The position numbers and the translations under genes are program-made. Source: Pseudomonadota bacterium (lineage in GTDB: Bacteria; Pseudomonadota; Gammaproteobacteria; Berkiellales; Berkiellaceae). From it: a stretch of DNA of 64,000 bases. Numbering within the stretch: position 1 is the first letter of the stretch; the number at the start of each line of letters is the position of its first letter. The notes beneath the pieces are model-generated. The model saw nothing but the letters and a program-made list of their open reading frames with translations. It was not told the DNA's origin and did no database searches. This document shows, piece by piece, positions 32,942-41,905 of the stretch. The stretch spans positions 16,916 to 80,915 of the forward strand of contig JAFECS010000010.1 of NCBI GenBank assembly GCA_018241965.1. The letters run 5' to 3'.

Positions 32942-35902
32942 ATGAGTACCCAAGGTAGCACTGTAAAAAATCCTCAAGGTGAGATTACAGTACAAAAAGT
33001 CAAAGCATTTAGTGGTGCAAAAGTAAAAGATGAAAGCCAAAGCAAGGTAACGCTGAACTGCTCAGAAGCAACCTTAACAGAATTTCAAAAAATTATTGCA
33101 GGTAGCAAAGTTTTAGGAGCAAAATATACAAATCCTTACACCGGTGTCGAAGAACACTTCCCAAGCGATCCCAAAGATTTTAATGCAAGACATCTACAAA
33201 TACTAGCAAGAAATGAATATGCAAATGTCACAGGGGTAATGAATACCAGTTTGTATAACAATCTTTTAACGCATGATCAAATTGCTAGGATACGTTGTTT
33301 AGTAAAATCAACAAATGTTTGTGGCATTGTTACAGTGCACAGTAAGGGAGGCTACCCAGTAGGTAAAAGTGAAACAAAAAAACTACCGAAGGAACAAAAA
33401 TTTATTTTGGTTGACCAATCCGGTCTGCAATGGCAAGGCGATTTGCGTAATACTGGCGGGATGTTTTTCTACCCAAATACACCACAAAGCCCAGAATACA
33501 CCAAGTATCAAAAAGAAATGTACGAAGTTATGTATGGTACAGCACGGCCTGAAAAATCTTCTGGAAATTCCATCGATGTGACTTGGCAAGGTGTGAAGGG
33601 GAAACTTGACTTAGATCTTATGGCTAATGCAATCGAAGTGGAGTTCAGGCAAGCACTAGACGCTGTTAAAAACCAAGGTGAAACGCTTTCAGGTAAAGAG
33701 AAAATAAATTTTAAATTTTTAAAGGCAGGTATGGGGTTTTTTGCAGATGGGCTTGAAGGAAAAGATACCGTAAAATTTGAACAAGCACGGTTAAAAGGTA
33801 TTTTACAGGCATTAAAACAGCTAGAATCTTTAACGCCTGATCAACGACAAGCTGCCTTAGGTAAGATTAGCAGAATAGAGCTTCCCTATAGTGCTAATCC
33901 CTCATCTCCTGAAATTACGCAAACATTAAAAGAGATTGAAGCCAGTGTACAAAAATTAGGACTAAAATGGGGAGGGGCACCTGAGAGAGATGTATTTGAA
34001 TTAGAAAAAGACTATGTGAATGCTTCAAACAATTGCGGCGATCCGCATGCGATGATAGGTAATGAAGGCCACTATGGCAGCGTTGATGCGATGATTGCGT
34101 GTAATGCAGGTGTTGAACACCTGAACCCAGCTTATAACTCAAAAATGCAATTAAAAGAAATGCCGGTAATTCAGCCCACGGGTGAGAAAGGAAGCATTGT
34201 TTATCGACAGACCACAGACTCGAAGGCCGGTGCAGGTGAACCTGAGCCTATAGTGAGTCCTGTGCCAGAATCAGGTGATGATGATGAAACACCTGAGGGT
34301 GTTCCTCAGCCTCGTCAAAGGGCATGGGCGAACCCTAGCGCACCACCAAAACGTGAGGTGATGGATGATGTTGACAGTGAAGAAGGTGTTCCACAGGTTA
34401 AAATTGGAATTCACAGAATGGCAAAAAGCCTTGCTGGTAAAACAGATGAATTAGTAAGAATTTTAGAAGTACAACCACCGCAACCGCAACCGAAACCTCA
34501 AACGCAACCACCGATACTAGATACCGAAGGTGATACTGAGGATCAAGAACAAGAGGTAGGCATAGAAGGAGATGAACAAGAGCAAGAGGAAGAAGTTACC
34601 TGGGAAGTAACCCATAAACAATCCATCGATTGGTATCAAAAAAAGGGCAAAGTGGAAGCTGGCGAGCTCGATGAACAAATTAATAATGAGTTAGAAGATA
34701 TAAAACAAAGAGCGCCTTTATTGGCTGAAAATATGTCATTAAGCGAAGAACAATATGAGGTTTACAAGACACATTTTGAAGAGGGTCCAGCGACATTTGC
34801 TCGATTAGGACAATTGTTAAGTGAAAATAAAAATAATGCTAGTAAGGTCTTAGATGAACTCAGTTTTATGATAAAAGGTGCGCAACAACAATATGCAGAA
34901 AATAGCGATGATGAAAAGATAGGCGCAAAACTTTTGGCTTTAGAAAAAATCCGCAGCATATTAGTGAGTATGATTGCCCTAGACAGAAATAAAAATCCTT
35001 ATAATGATAATGAAATTGCTAGAAAATTAGCCATTATTGATGCTTATCTGGAAAAAACAGGAATGAGTGCCCAAGAGCGTTCTTCGTTTAGTAATCATAT
35101 GAAAGGCGTGATGGATCATATTAAACATAGGCAGCGAGTTTCCGTGGACGCAGATCTTTTTGCAGCACCATTTCGTAAAATCGCAGGCAAGGCGACTCAC
35201 GTAACACATACCGACAAGGGGGGTAAAAGCGCTTTTGATACCACAACTGAGCCCACTTTGCATGATCTTACCCGAGACATTAAAACCATTAAAATTACCC
35301 CCGTAGAGCAAGGTAAAGTAATACAGCTTAGCTTTTCTTATGATCGTTTAAAGGTTATTCGAGGCGATCTTGTTGAAAGAGCAAAAATGATGGGGCAAGT
35401 AGGTGATTCTGTTACCATTGCACTTAATGAATTTAATAAAGGCACAAAAGATAACCCTGTTTCGCTGATGTATCGCCCCCCTGAAATGGCGCAACCAGAG
35501 CTTGCGCTTGCGATGTTGATTAAAATAAAAGAAAAAGCGATTTTGGAAAAAAAGCCTTTCTATGTACAAGATCCTAAAGATCCCGCTAAAACTATTGAAA
35601 TAACCCCAAAAGCTGGGCGAACGCCAGAAGAAAAAGCTTGTTTTGATCACTTTGGCCAAGAGCAGTCTTTTACTTTGGTGCGCTCAAAAAATAAGGAATT
35701 TGAAGGCGCCGGTAAAAGTAAGCCTACAAAGGATGGCTATGAGATTATGCTCGGCAAAAAACCCAAAGATAAAGAATATGGTGAGATGCTTGATGATAGA
35801 TTTGCTAAATTTGAACAAAACCTTGATAAACGCACAGAAAAGAAATTAGAAGAAGTATCAGAAAAACTGAGCTCGGTTACACCCAGGAAAAAATTAGATT
35901 AA
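32942..35902 (+). CDS. Large soluble protein, candidate Dot/Icm effector
   Basis: 986 residues from the ATG at 32942 (a GTG at 32939 is one codon upstream); AGGTG precedes it. There is no signal peptide or membrane helix. The N-terminal half (about 30-400) is a compact domain with LVDQSGLQWQGDLRNTGGMFFYP, KFLKAGMGFFADGLEGKD and DYVNASNNCGDPHAMIGNEG-HYGSVDAMI (about 358-385). A disordered acidic/proline linker follows (about 420-560, with PQPQPKPQTQPP and EDQEQEVGIEGDEQEQEEE). The C-terminal part (about 560-986) is helical, with Lys/Glu-rich ends. The architecture and its place beside icmX suggest a secreted effector. I do not recognise an enzyme family with confidence. It ends exactly where the convergent gene begins, with no gap. 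Confidence 0.8.
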   Translation: MSTQGSTVKNPQGEITVQKVKAFSGAKVKDESQSKVTLNCSEATLTEFQKIIAGSKVLGAKYTNPYTGVEEHFPSDPKDFNARHLQILARNEYANVTGVMNTSLYNNLLTHDQIARIRCLVKSTNVCGIVTVHSKGGYPVGKSETKKLPKEQKFILVDQSGLQWQGDLRNTGGMFFYPNTPQSPEYTKYQKEMYEVMYGTARPEKSSGNSIDVTWQGVKGKLDLDLMANAIEVEFRQALDAVKNQGETLSGKEKINFKFLKAGMGFFADGLEGKDTVKFEQARLKGILQALKQLESLTPDQRQAALGKISRIELPYSANPSSPEITQTLKEIEASVQKLGLKWGGAPERDVFELEKDYVNASNNCGDPHAMIGNEGHYGSVDAMIACNAGVEHLNPAYNSKMQLKEMPVIQPTGEKGSIVYRQTTDSKAGAGEPEPIVSPVPESGDDDETPEGVPQPRQRAWANPSAPPKREVMDDVDSEEGVPQVKIGIHRMAKSLAGKTDELVRILEVQPPQPQPKPQTQPPILDTEGDTEDQEQEVGIEGDEQEQEEEVTWEVTHKQSIDWYQKKGKVEAGELDEQINNELEDIKQRAPLLAENMSLSEEQYEVYKTHFEEGPATFARLGQLLSENKNNASKVLDELSFMIKGAQQQYAENSDDEKIGAKLLALEKIRSILVSMIALDRNKNPYNDNEIARKLAIIDAYLEKTGMSAQERSSFSNHMKGVMDHIKHRQRVSVDADLFAAPFRKIAGKATHVTHTDKGGKSAFDTTTEPTLHDLTRDIKTIKITPVEQGKVIQLSFSYDRLKVIRGDLVERAKMMGQVGDSVTIALNEFNKGTKDNPVSLMYRPPEMAQPELALAMLIKIKEKAILEKKPFYVQDPKDPAKTIEITPKAGRTPEEKACFDHFGQEQSFTLVRSKNKEFEGAGKSKPTKDGYEIMLGKKPKDKEYGEMLDDRFAKFEQNLDKRTEKKLEEVSEKLSSVTPRKKLD

Positions 35903-36745
35903 CTATTTTTTAGATTTATACCCCGGCTTTAAAGGTGCTTTACTGGCACTGCGTGTATAGTCTTCTTGTTCATCAATTTTAAGGCGTTGCTTTTTATCTT
36001 CTTGCAACTTACGTTCTTTAAGTTCTTGTTTGGCTTGTAGGGCATGCTGATCTTCAGGCAGCATGGTTATTTCATTACCCAGCTGGGCAATCTGCATAAC
36101 CTCTTGGATGCTAATGCCTAAGACTTTGGCAATTTGAGCCACCGAGCAAAAGCCGATTAAATACCAACATAATATCCATTGGCGTAAAGCGTGCATTTCA
36201 CCAATAGGTAACCCGGTAAAATCATCAAAATCACTGGGATTGCCTTCGCCTTTGCAATTTAGGCAAACATAAAAATGGCGTTGATCAACCGCATCAGCGG
36301 GAGGATCACGGCGCACAACATTAGAAGAATGACAGCGTGGGCACACAACCCCTTGTGGCCAACGTAACATCATCAAGGTTTTAAAAATTTCATGTTCTCC
36401 AAGGAGCTCCCTGATGGCAGCTATGCGTGAATCAACCTGAGTGCCTCTTGGTAACGATCTTAACTTTTTTAAAGCTTTAATATTGTCATCATCTTGTGTG
36501 GTATTGCTCATCGCGGTTTCTTCCTTGGTCGCTTTTGGCAAGGCAGGGGATTTGTGATGCTTTTGTTCACGCGCATAAAATGTAGGATCACGTCTTGTCG
36601 GGGTTTGACTTTCAAAACCAGTGTCAGGTAACTTCTCCAATTTGCTAAAAAGCGCGCTACAACCGTTATCTAACGGGGTAGTTGTACTTACGCTATCTTG
36701 GGGAGAAGAAATTAACGAAGATATTTTTTTAAACCAGTCCGACAT
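35903..36745 (-). CDS. Zinc-ribbon/HTH protein resembling the N-terminus of IS1595-type transposases
   Basis: 280 residues from the ATG at 36745. Alternatives are a TTG at 36772 with AAGGAG just before it, or an ATG at 36511 with AAGGAA. Residues about 122-220 read FKTLMMLRWPQGVVCPRCHSSNVVRR ... HFYVCLNCKGEG ... LPIGEMHALRQWILCWYLIGFCSVAQIAKVLGI. This is a Cys4 zinc ribbon (Cys135, 138, 161, 164) plus a helix-turn-helix-like segment, as found at the start of IS1595/IS1016 transposases. The DDE nuclease domain is absent; the C-terminus is a charged tail (ELKERKLQEDKKQRLKIDEQED). No inverted repeats were seen around it. It may be a domesticated DNA-binding regulator or a transposase relic. It abuts the effector gene tail to tail. 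Confidence 0.6.
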   Translation of the reverse strand: MSDWFKKISSLISSPQDSVSTTTPLDNGCSALFSKLEKLPDTGFESQTPTRRDPTFYAREQKHHKSPALPKATKEETAMSNTTQDDDNIKALKKLRSLPRGTQVDSRIAAIRELLGEHEIFKTLMMLRWPQGVVCPRCHSSNVVRRDPPADAVDQRHFYVCLNCKGEGNPSDFDDFTGLPIGEMHALRQWILCWYLIGFCSVAQIAKVLGISIQEVMQIAQLGNEITMLPEDQHALQAKQELKERKLQEDKKQRLKIDEQEDYTRSASKAPLKPGYKSKK

Positions 36746-36887
36746 ACAAAAAGTCGCTCTCCATACTACCAAAACTCCTTGTGAATCCCCCTAAATTTAT
36801 TGGGTGAGCCACGGCAAAACATTAAACATCATTACATGGTTTTGGTCAACTTATTGAAAATTTCACGTAAATTGAACATTGCAATTT

Positions 36888-37169
36888 TTAATCCAATCTA
36901 TTTTTAGATGATTGAGCAGGTTGAGCAACTTCACATTGTGTTTCAACCTGACTTGTTAGGGTTTTATAGATGTTAGAGCTTCTTTTGCGTGCTTCATCCA
37001 GCATAGGTAAGTACTGTGGTGCTATATCTTTGCTAAAAAATGTGTCATTGATAATACGTATGCTTTCTTGTTTTTCTTTGAGCCAATGAATAACTTCACT
37101 AGGGTTGTGCGGTTCGTCTTCTAAAAATTTTTGTAATATTTCAATATTGGGTGTTTTTGAATTTGCCAT
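36888..37169 (-). CDS. Small unknown protein downstream of the recombinase-like gene
   Basis: 93 residues. The ATG at 37169 has GAGGAG six to seven bases upstream, so it is preferred over a start at 37196 overlapping the previous gene. It is helical and charged (NIEILQKFLEDEPHNPSEVIHWLKEKQESI, LPMLDEARKRSSNIYKTLTS) with no membrane segment. It lies 23 bases after the recombinase-like gene and is probably co-transcribed. I do not recognise a family. Confidence 0.65.
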   Translation of the reverse strand: MANSKTPNIEILQKFLEDEPHNPSEVIHWLKEKQESIRIINDTFFSKDIAPQYLPMLDEARKRSSNIYKTLTSQVETQCEVAQPAQSSKNRLD

Positions 37170-37192
37170 GATTCTCTCCTCAAATGCTAGGC

Positions 37193-38218
37193 TCAAGGAT
37201 TAGGTTGTGCTGGAATGTTGACCCCAATCATTTTTAGCTCTTGCGAAAATACTTCTTCTGTTAATTCATCAGTATGATACTTTTCAATTATTGGCATAAG
37301 TTCAATAACAAACTCATTGAAACGTATTATATCATGAAGTTGTTTAATTCTCTCACTTACTTTATCAACGCAGTCATCAGACCAGCTCTTTCCGTGTGGT
37401 GATGGTACGCCCAATTTATTAAGTAGCTCTGCAATATTCGAGTCAGACATTTTGCGGGCTCTGTACTCGATAAACTGTTTTTCCAAATTCAGTGCAGATT
37501 CATTAAATTTGATTCTTTCTAATACTTTTTGTAATTGACTAAGTACCCATTGGCCTCCTTCAGGCGCAGTAAAACCATCTTCATTGAGCGCAACAACCAT
37601 TCTGCGTTGTGAGTAACCTTTTAATCGATAGTTATTTATTACTGGTTGCAGCATTAAGGCAAAGACAATAGCATTATCAATTTTGGGTTTATTTACTTTG
37701 CTGATGACATCCGAAGCATGTGGATTACCTGATTTAGCCGTGGTGCGGCTTAAACCTGCCTTGATGAGTTGTCCATGAAGTTCTCGTTGTTTACGGGCAT
37801 GTTCTACCAAGGCGATGAAATTCTCTTTAACAATAAAGGGTTGATCGCAGCAGTAAAAATTTCCGCTAAATACTTCAGCAGAGGGTTCATTTTTGCCACG
37901 TTTTTCACCCATTAAGCGTAATATTTGTTTAGAAAAAGATTCATTATTGGTTAAATTTCTCAATTCGCCAATAAGCAAAATTGCGCCTTTTTCAATGCAA
38001 AAAGAGACAGCTTCTTCTAGAACAGGCCAACGATTACGATGACGATTTTCATCACCAGTTTCAGTGAAGGTTTTTAAAATGGTACCTGGATTTTGGCTCA
38101 CATATTCTTGAATGCGCTTTTCTTGTAAAGCTAACGATTGATTTGAAAATAGAACTTGCGCGCTATGTGAACGAGTTGGATTAATTATGTATGCCACATA
38201 TAAATTTGCACTTTCCAC
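37193..38218 (-). CDS. Serine-recombinase-like protein, probably without catalytic activity
   Basis: 341 residues from a GTG with GAGG five bases upstream. Residues about 5-110 follow the resolvase N-terminal fold: YVAYIINPT, then NQSLALQEKRIQEYVSQNPGTILKTFTETG, RWPVLEEAVSFCIEKGAILLIGELRNLTNN (compare the usual S-LExQ, R-P-x-L and A-K-L-D-R-L-S-R). Residues about 190-290 resemble the Recombinase domain (GYSQRRMVVALNEDGFTAPEGGQWVLSQLQKVLERI). The position of the nucleophilic serine (usual Y-x-R-V-S-T) reads Y-I-I-N-P-T here, and LDRLSR reads LRNLTN, so DNA cleavage is unlikely. It could be a domesticated DNA-binding protein. It is followed by the 93-residue gene. Confidence 0.65.
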   Translation of the reverse strand: MESANLYVAYIINPTRSHSAQVLFSNQSLALQEKRIQEYVSQNPGTILKTFTETGDENRHRNRWPVLEEAVSFCIEKGAILLIGELRNLTNNESFSKQILRLMGEKRGKNEPSAEVFSGNFYCCDQPFIVKENFIALVEHARKQRELHGQLIKAGLSRTTAKSGNPHASDVISKVNKPKIDNAIVFALMLQPVINNYRLKGYSQRRMVVALNEDGFTAPEGGQWVLSQLQKVLERIKFNESALNLEKQFIEYRARKMSDSNIAELLNKLGVPSPHGKSWSDDCVDKVSERIKQLHDIIRFNEFVIELMPIIEKYHTDELTEEVFSQELKMIGVNIPAQPNP

Positions 38219-38285
38219 AAGAACCTCACAAATTTATAAAATAAAAAATTGTTCAATACGTGTAAACGCATCAAACAAAACAGAC

Positions 38286-38307
38286 ACCTATTAGACCTAG
38301 TATAGGT
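38286..38307. promoter_or_regulatory. Palindromic ACCTA/TAGGT element upstream of the recombinase-like gene
   Basis: ACCTA-GTA-TAGGT (38295-38307) is a perfect palindrome, preceded by ACCTATTAG (38286-38294). The latter, read on the minus strand as CTAATAGGT, matches part of the motif seen upstream of icmW and the 454-residue gene. It may be an autoregulatory operator; position only. Confidence 0.35.
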
Positions 38308-38380
38308 ATATATTTGCTCTATAGCCACTGGTGCATTTACGCTCCTAAATTAAGTGTATTTTCATGTTGTTAAGGGCGGG

Positions 38381-40864
38381 TTATTTTATACAGTATCTCT
38401 GAATAACTGCCCTAATTTGTGTACATAATTCAGTTAGGCGCGCCTCATCGGTAGGTGCCTGGAAAGTGTGTTTATCTAAAATGTAAAAAGTATCCTCAAC
38501 TTGCTTGCCTAAGGTATTAATAATGGCACTATGTACCCGTATGTTCGCTTGTATAAACACCTCGCCAATTCTAGCCAATAAACCAGGAAAATCAGGGGCG
38601 ATAACTTCAATGAGAGTCCTGTTACTTTCCTTAATAAAGGAAATATTGAGTGTGGTTTCAAAGTCAAAATGTAACGCGCGAGGGGTATGTCTTGTCACAA
38701 CGGGAATGGTACAGTCTTTCCCTTCTTCAATTGGTTTCAATAGTTGATTTAACTGATTTTCAATGTTTTTTAAGCGGGATGCCTCGACTAAGGTATCGCC
38801 AATTTCTAACGCTACAAATTGTTGTAATGAATAGTCTGTTGGTGTATGACTAATGCGTGCTTGTACAATGGTTAAATAGCATTTTTCAAGACATGCACAT
38901 ATAGCCGCAAAGAGATTCGGCTTGTCAGGCGCATAGACAGTAAGGTTAATACCACGTAAATTTGCATGTGCACTCAGGGTGATATTAACTATTTTTTGAT
39001 GGGATAAAGTGCTTGTCGTTTGCGGCATTGTGAATGATGCCTGCGAAAATAGCGTATTGTGTTGCAAATAGTGGGTTGTATGAACATATAATTCTTGCAA
39101 CAAGCTTCCTCGCCAATCATTCCAAAGAGAAGGGTTGGTTGCCAGCATGTCAGCCACGGTGAATAAATAAAGATAGCTAAGCTTTTCTTGGCTGTTTACT
39201 TCTTTTGCGAAATTGATGATAACTTGTTCATCAGTGATATCTTTTCTTTGCGAAGTAATAGACATCAATAAATGGTTTTTAACCAACCAACAAATAACTT
39301 CAGCATTTTGTTTGGGTATTTGATTTTTTTGACAGAAATTTGCCACTATTTGATAACCCCGATGGCTATGATCTTCCCCTTGACCTTTTCCGATATCATG
39401 AAATAAGCCACAAAAATATAATATGCTAAAGTCGCCAATTCGCTGTTTACAATCATTAAAGAAATCAAATTTATCAAACTGATCTTTGGCTTTAAAAGTT
39501 TCTAAAGTGTGAATTAGTGTCAAGGTATGAGCATCAACTGTATATAGATGGGTTAAATCATACTGCATTTGGCCAGATATTAGCTCAAATTCAGGAATGT
39601 AATGAATTAAAACGCCCATATCATGCATTAAAGTAAGTGTTTTGCTGACATGATGATCCAAGGTAAATAGCTTGAGAAATATCTTTTCCGACACGGGGTT
39701 AGTAAAATAGTGTGAAGGTTGCTGTTCTAAGATATCTTCTATTAGTCTAATTGAGGAAACTGTAAAAGCCCTTAACTGGTGCTTGGCAAATAAGAAAAAT
39801 AAATTAATGAAATCATTTTCACTGAGTTGTTTGTTAGTTATATGTAAATACTTTTTTCTGATTTCACAAAAAGACGTTAAAGTTTCTTTGGGTTCATGGA
39901 AAACATCTTCAATTTTTTCATTTATTTCTTGGCAAAATAAATTTGTAATTTTATTCACGCTATAGGCAGCTTGATAATACGGGCGCATAAATTTTGAAAC
40001 AGCTTTGTTTATGTTGCTTTCTTGTATTTCAAATTTTTTTGTCAGAGTAATTTGATGTTCAAAATACAATCTTTCTGTCGGTGTTTGTGCAATAAGATGC
40101 AATGCATATCGAAGATGCCATAAATACATTTGCGCTTTGGAGAGGGTTTCATATTCCTTGGGTTGAAGTTTAGTTGAATGATATTTTTTATTAACCATCC
40201 AAGTTATAAAATCAATATCCCTTAAACCGCCAGGAGAATCTTTTAAGTGTGGTTCTAAGTGGTATACAGAATTTGCATAGCGTTCATGTCTTAAGGCTCT
40301 TTGCGCATATTTGGTTTTAAAATAATCATTAAAATTCCATAACTGGTTACTTTGTAATTCTTTAGTAAAAGCCAGAAATTGATGTTGATTGCCAATGAGA
40401 AGACGTGAGCTTAGTAAATTGGTATAAATGGTGTGATCTTGCGATGACAATTCAATGCACTCTTTAAACGTGCGGACACTGGGCCCGAGCTTGATATTGC
40501 AATCCCAGCAAAAAGCAATAAATTTTTCTATTTTTGCATTTAATTTTAAATTATTTTCAGGTTCAACAAGTATTAATATATCTGCGTCAGAATAGGGATG
40601 TAATCGTTGAAAACCATAACCACCCACGGCAATTAACTGAACTTGCTCATTTTCTAAAAGAAAATGATTCCAAGCTAAAGATAATATGACATCACACCAC
40701 TTTGAGCGCGTATAGAGTATGTCAGTGATAGATTGTCCTTGCCAAAATAAAACATCTAATGCTTGAGTTGCTTGCTTAAAGTGCTGGTTTATCTCTTCAG
40801 CAAGCGCTTTAGTATTTTCGGGTAATTGATTCGGAAGATTGAGCGTAACTAATAATGTTGACAT
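38381..40864 (-). CDS. glnD: GlnD, bifunctional uridylyltransferase/uridylyl-removing enzyme
   Basis: 827 residues. It senses glutamine and adds or removes UMP on PII proteins, controlling nitrogen assimilation. Domains in order: a nucleotidyltransferase with VGGYGFQRLHPYSDADILILVE (about 79-100, the G-x-G and D-x-D metal site); the GlnD linker with SPGGLRDIDFITWMV; an HD phosphohydrolase domain with YFCGLFHDIGKGQGEDHSHRG (about 480-500); and two C-terminal ACT domains (about 645-720 and 750-825, IEVIAPDFPGLLARIGEVF). It is slightly shorter than E. coli GlnD (890) but all catalytic motifs are present. It overlaps map by one base on the minus strand; glnD next to map and rpsB is also the E. 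coli arrangement. Confidence 0.96.
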   Translation of the reverse strand: MSTLLVTLNLPNQLPENTKALAEEINQHFKQATQALDVLFWQGQSITDILYTRSKWCDVILSLAWNHFLLENEQVQLIAVGGYGFQRLHPYSDADILILVEPENNLKLNAKIEKFIAFCWDCNIKLGPSVRTFKECIELSSQDHTIYTNLLSSRLLIGNQHQFLAFTKELQSNQLWNFNDYFKTKYAQRALRHERYANSVYHLEPHLKDSPGGLRDIDFITWMVNKKYHSTKLQPKEYETLSKAQMYLWHLRYALHLIAQTPTERLYFEHQITLTKKFEIQESNINKAVSKFMRPYYQAAYSVNKITNLFCQEINEKIEDVFHEPKETLTSFCEIRKKYLHITNKQLSENDFINLFFLFAKHQLRAFTVSSIRLIEDILEQQPSHYFTNPVSEKIFLKLFTLDHHVSKTLTLMHDMGVLIHYIPEFELISGQMQYDLTHLYTVDAHTLTLIHTLETFKAKDQFDKFDFFNDCKQRIGDFSILYFCGLFHDIGKGQGEDHSHRGYQIVANFCQKNQIPKQNAEVICWLVKNHLLMSITSQRKDITDEQVIINFAKEVNSQEKLSYLYLFTVADMLATNPSLWNDWRGSLLQELYVHTTHYLQHNTLFSQASFTMPQTTSTLSHQKIVNITLSAHANLRGINLTVYAPDKPNLFAAICACLEKCYLTIVQARISHTPTDYSLQQFVALEIGDTLVEASRLKNIENQLNQLLKPIEEGKDCTIPVVTRHTPRALHFDFETTLNISFIKESNRTLIEVIAPDFPGLLARIGEVFIQANIRVHSAIINTLGKQVEDTFYILDKHTFQAPTDEARLTELCTQIRAVIQRYCIK

Positions 40865-41661
40865 TATATTAAGTCAGTTTCTTCTTCTCTTAAGGTCAGT
40901 ACTTCAAACCCATGATCGGTGACTAAAATAGTATGTTCCCATTGTGCAGATAAACTATGATCTTTAGTTACCACGGTCCATTTGTCTGGCAATAGACGTG
41001 TATGGCGTTTACCAGCATTGATCATAGGTTCGACAGTAAATATCATTCCCGGAACGATTTTTAACCCCGTTTTAGCTTTGCCATAATGCAAAATTTGGGG
41101 TTCTTCGTGAAAAATTTTACCAATACCATGGCCACAGTATTCTCTTACGACAGAAAAGTGGTGTGCATGCGCATGGTTTTCAATAACTTCACCGATATCG
41201 CCTAAAAAATTACCGGGTTTAACTTGCTTAATGCCAAATACCATACATTCACGGGTTACTTTGATTAGACGTTGAGCTTGAACAGAAGCTTCATCGACGA
41301 CAAACATCTTGCTGGTGTCTCCATGATAGCCATCTTTGATTACGGTGACATCGATATTAATGATATCCCCTGGCTTTAGCTTTTTTTCATTGGGGATCCC
41401 ATGGCAGATCACATGATTCACTGAAGTGCAGATAGATTTTGGAAAGCCTTTGTAGTTTAGGGGGGCAGGGATGGCGTTTTGCACATCAACGATATAATTG
41501 TGACAGATCTCATTAAGTTCATTAGTTGAAACTCCCGGTTTTACATGGGGTTCAATCATTTCCAGAACTTGGGCTGCAAGTCGACCTGCAATACGCATTT
41601 TTTTTATATCTTCAGCCGTTTTAATGGAATAGTTTGCTTTTTCTGTCATGCTCTTGCTCAT
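40864..41661 (-). CDS. map: Methionine aminopeptidase, type I
   Basis: 265 residues. It removes the N-terminal Met from nascent proteins, using two metal ions. Visible metal ligands and motifs: HGIPNEKKLKPGDIINIDVTVIKDGYHGDTSKMF (two Asp), YCGHGIGKIFHEEPQILHYG (His), IFTVEPMIN (Glu) and AQWEHTILVTDHG (Glu). Length is normal. It is divergent from rpsB, the usual gammaproteobacterial layout, and is followed by glnD with a one-base overlap. Confidence 0.97.
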   Translation of the reverse strand: MSKSMTEKANYSIKTAEDIKKMRIAGRLAAQVLEMIEPHVKPGVSTNELNEICHNYIVDVQNAIPAPLNYKGFPKSICTSVNHVICHGIPNEKKLKPGDIINIDVTVIKDGYHGDTSKMFVVDEASVQAQRLIKVTRECMVFGIKQVKPGNFLGDIGEVIENHAHAHHFSVVREYCGHGIGKIFHEEPQILHYGKAKTGLKIVPGMIFTVEPMINAGKRHTRLLPDKWTVVTKDHSLSAQWEHTILVTDHGFEVLTLREEETDLI

Positions 41662-41905
41662 TTGCTAATGCTATTACGTGTATTATAACCAAAAATGCTT
41701 CGCCATTGGCCAGCACAGGCTACTTTCTTTATTTAAAGTGATTGATATGGTATAAAACCGCGCCAAGGTGTGCAATTTCGCATATCTTGTAGTTAGTTAA
41801 TTATATCACATATGTGTCGTCACATGTATCAGGGTGCTAACTTGATTTTCAGGTTGGTTGGTATTATGGGACACATAGAGGCACAACCCTACTGGAGTAT
41901 ACACA
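41662..41905 (+). promoter_or_regulatory. Divergent map/rpsB control region with a candidate rpsB promoter
   Basis: This 244-base gap has a TATAAA -10 (41751-41756) followed by the GC-rich discriminator ACCGCGCC, typical of stringently controlled ribosomal genes; the -35 (TTTATT near 41728) is weak. The leader to the ATG is about 140 bases, long enough for S2 autoregulation as known in E. coli, but I cannot confirm the S2-binding fold. Two ACATATGTGT/GTCACATGTA-like half-palindromes lie near 41808-41829. GGAG at 41894 is the rpsB ribosome site. Confidence 0.45.

Noticed and set aside
34000..34130. Calling the 986-residue protein a macro-domain (ADP-ribose-binding) enzyme
   Set aside because: Only a short stretch (VNASN ... 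GSVDAMI) is similar; the preceding strand and later glycine loop of macro domains are not evident.
35903..36745. Identification of the zinc-ribbon protein as IcmJ/DotN
   Set aside because: DotN has a different HNH-like Cys pattern and its hallmark segments are not present; the text fits an IS1595-type zinc ribbon better.
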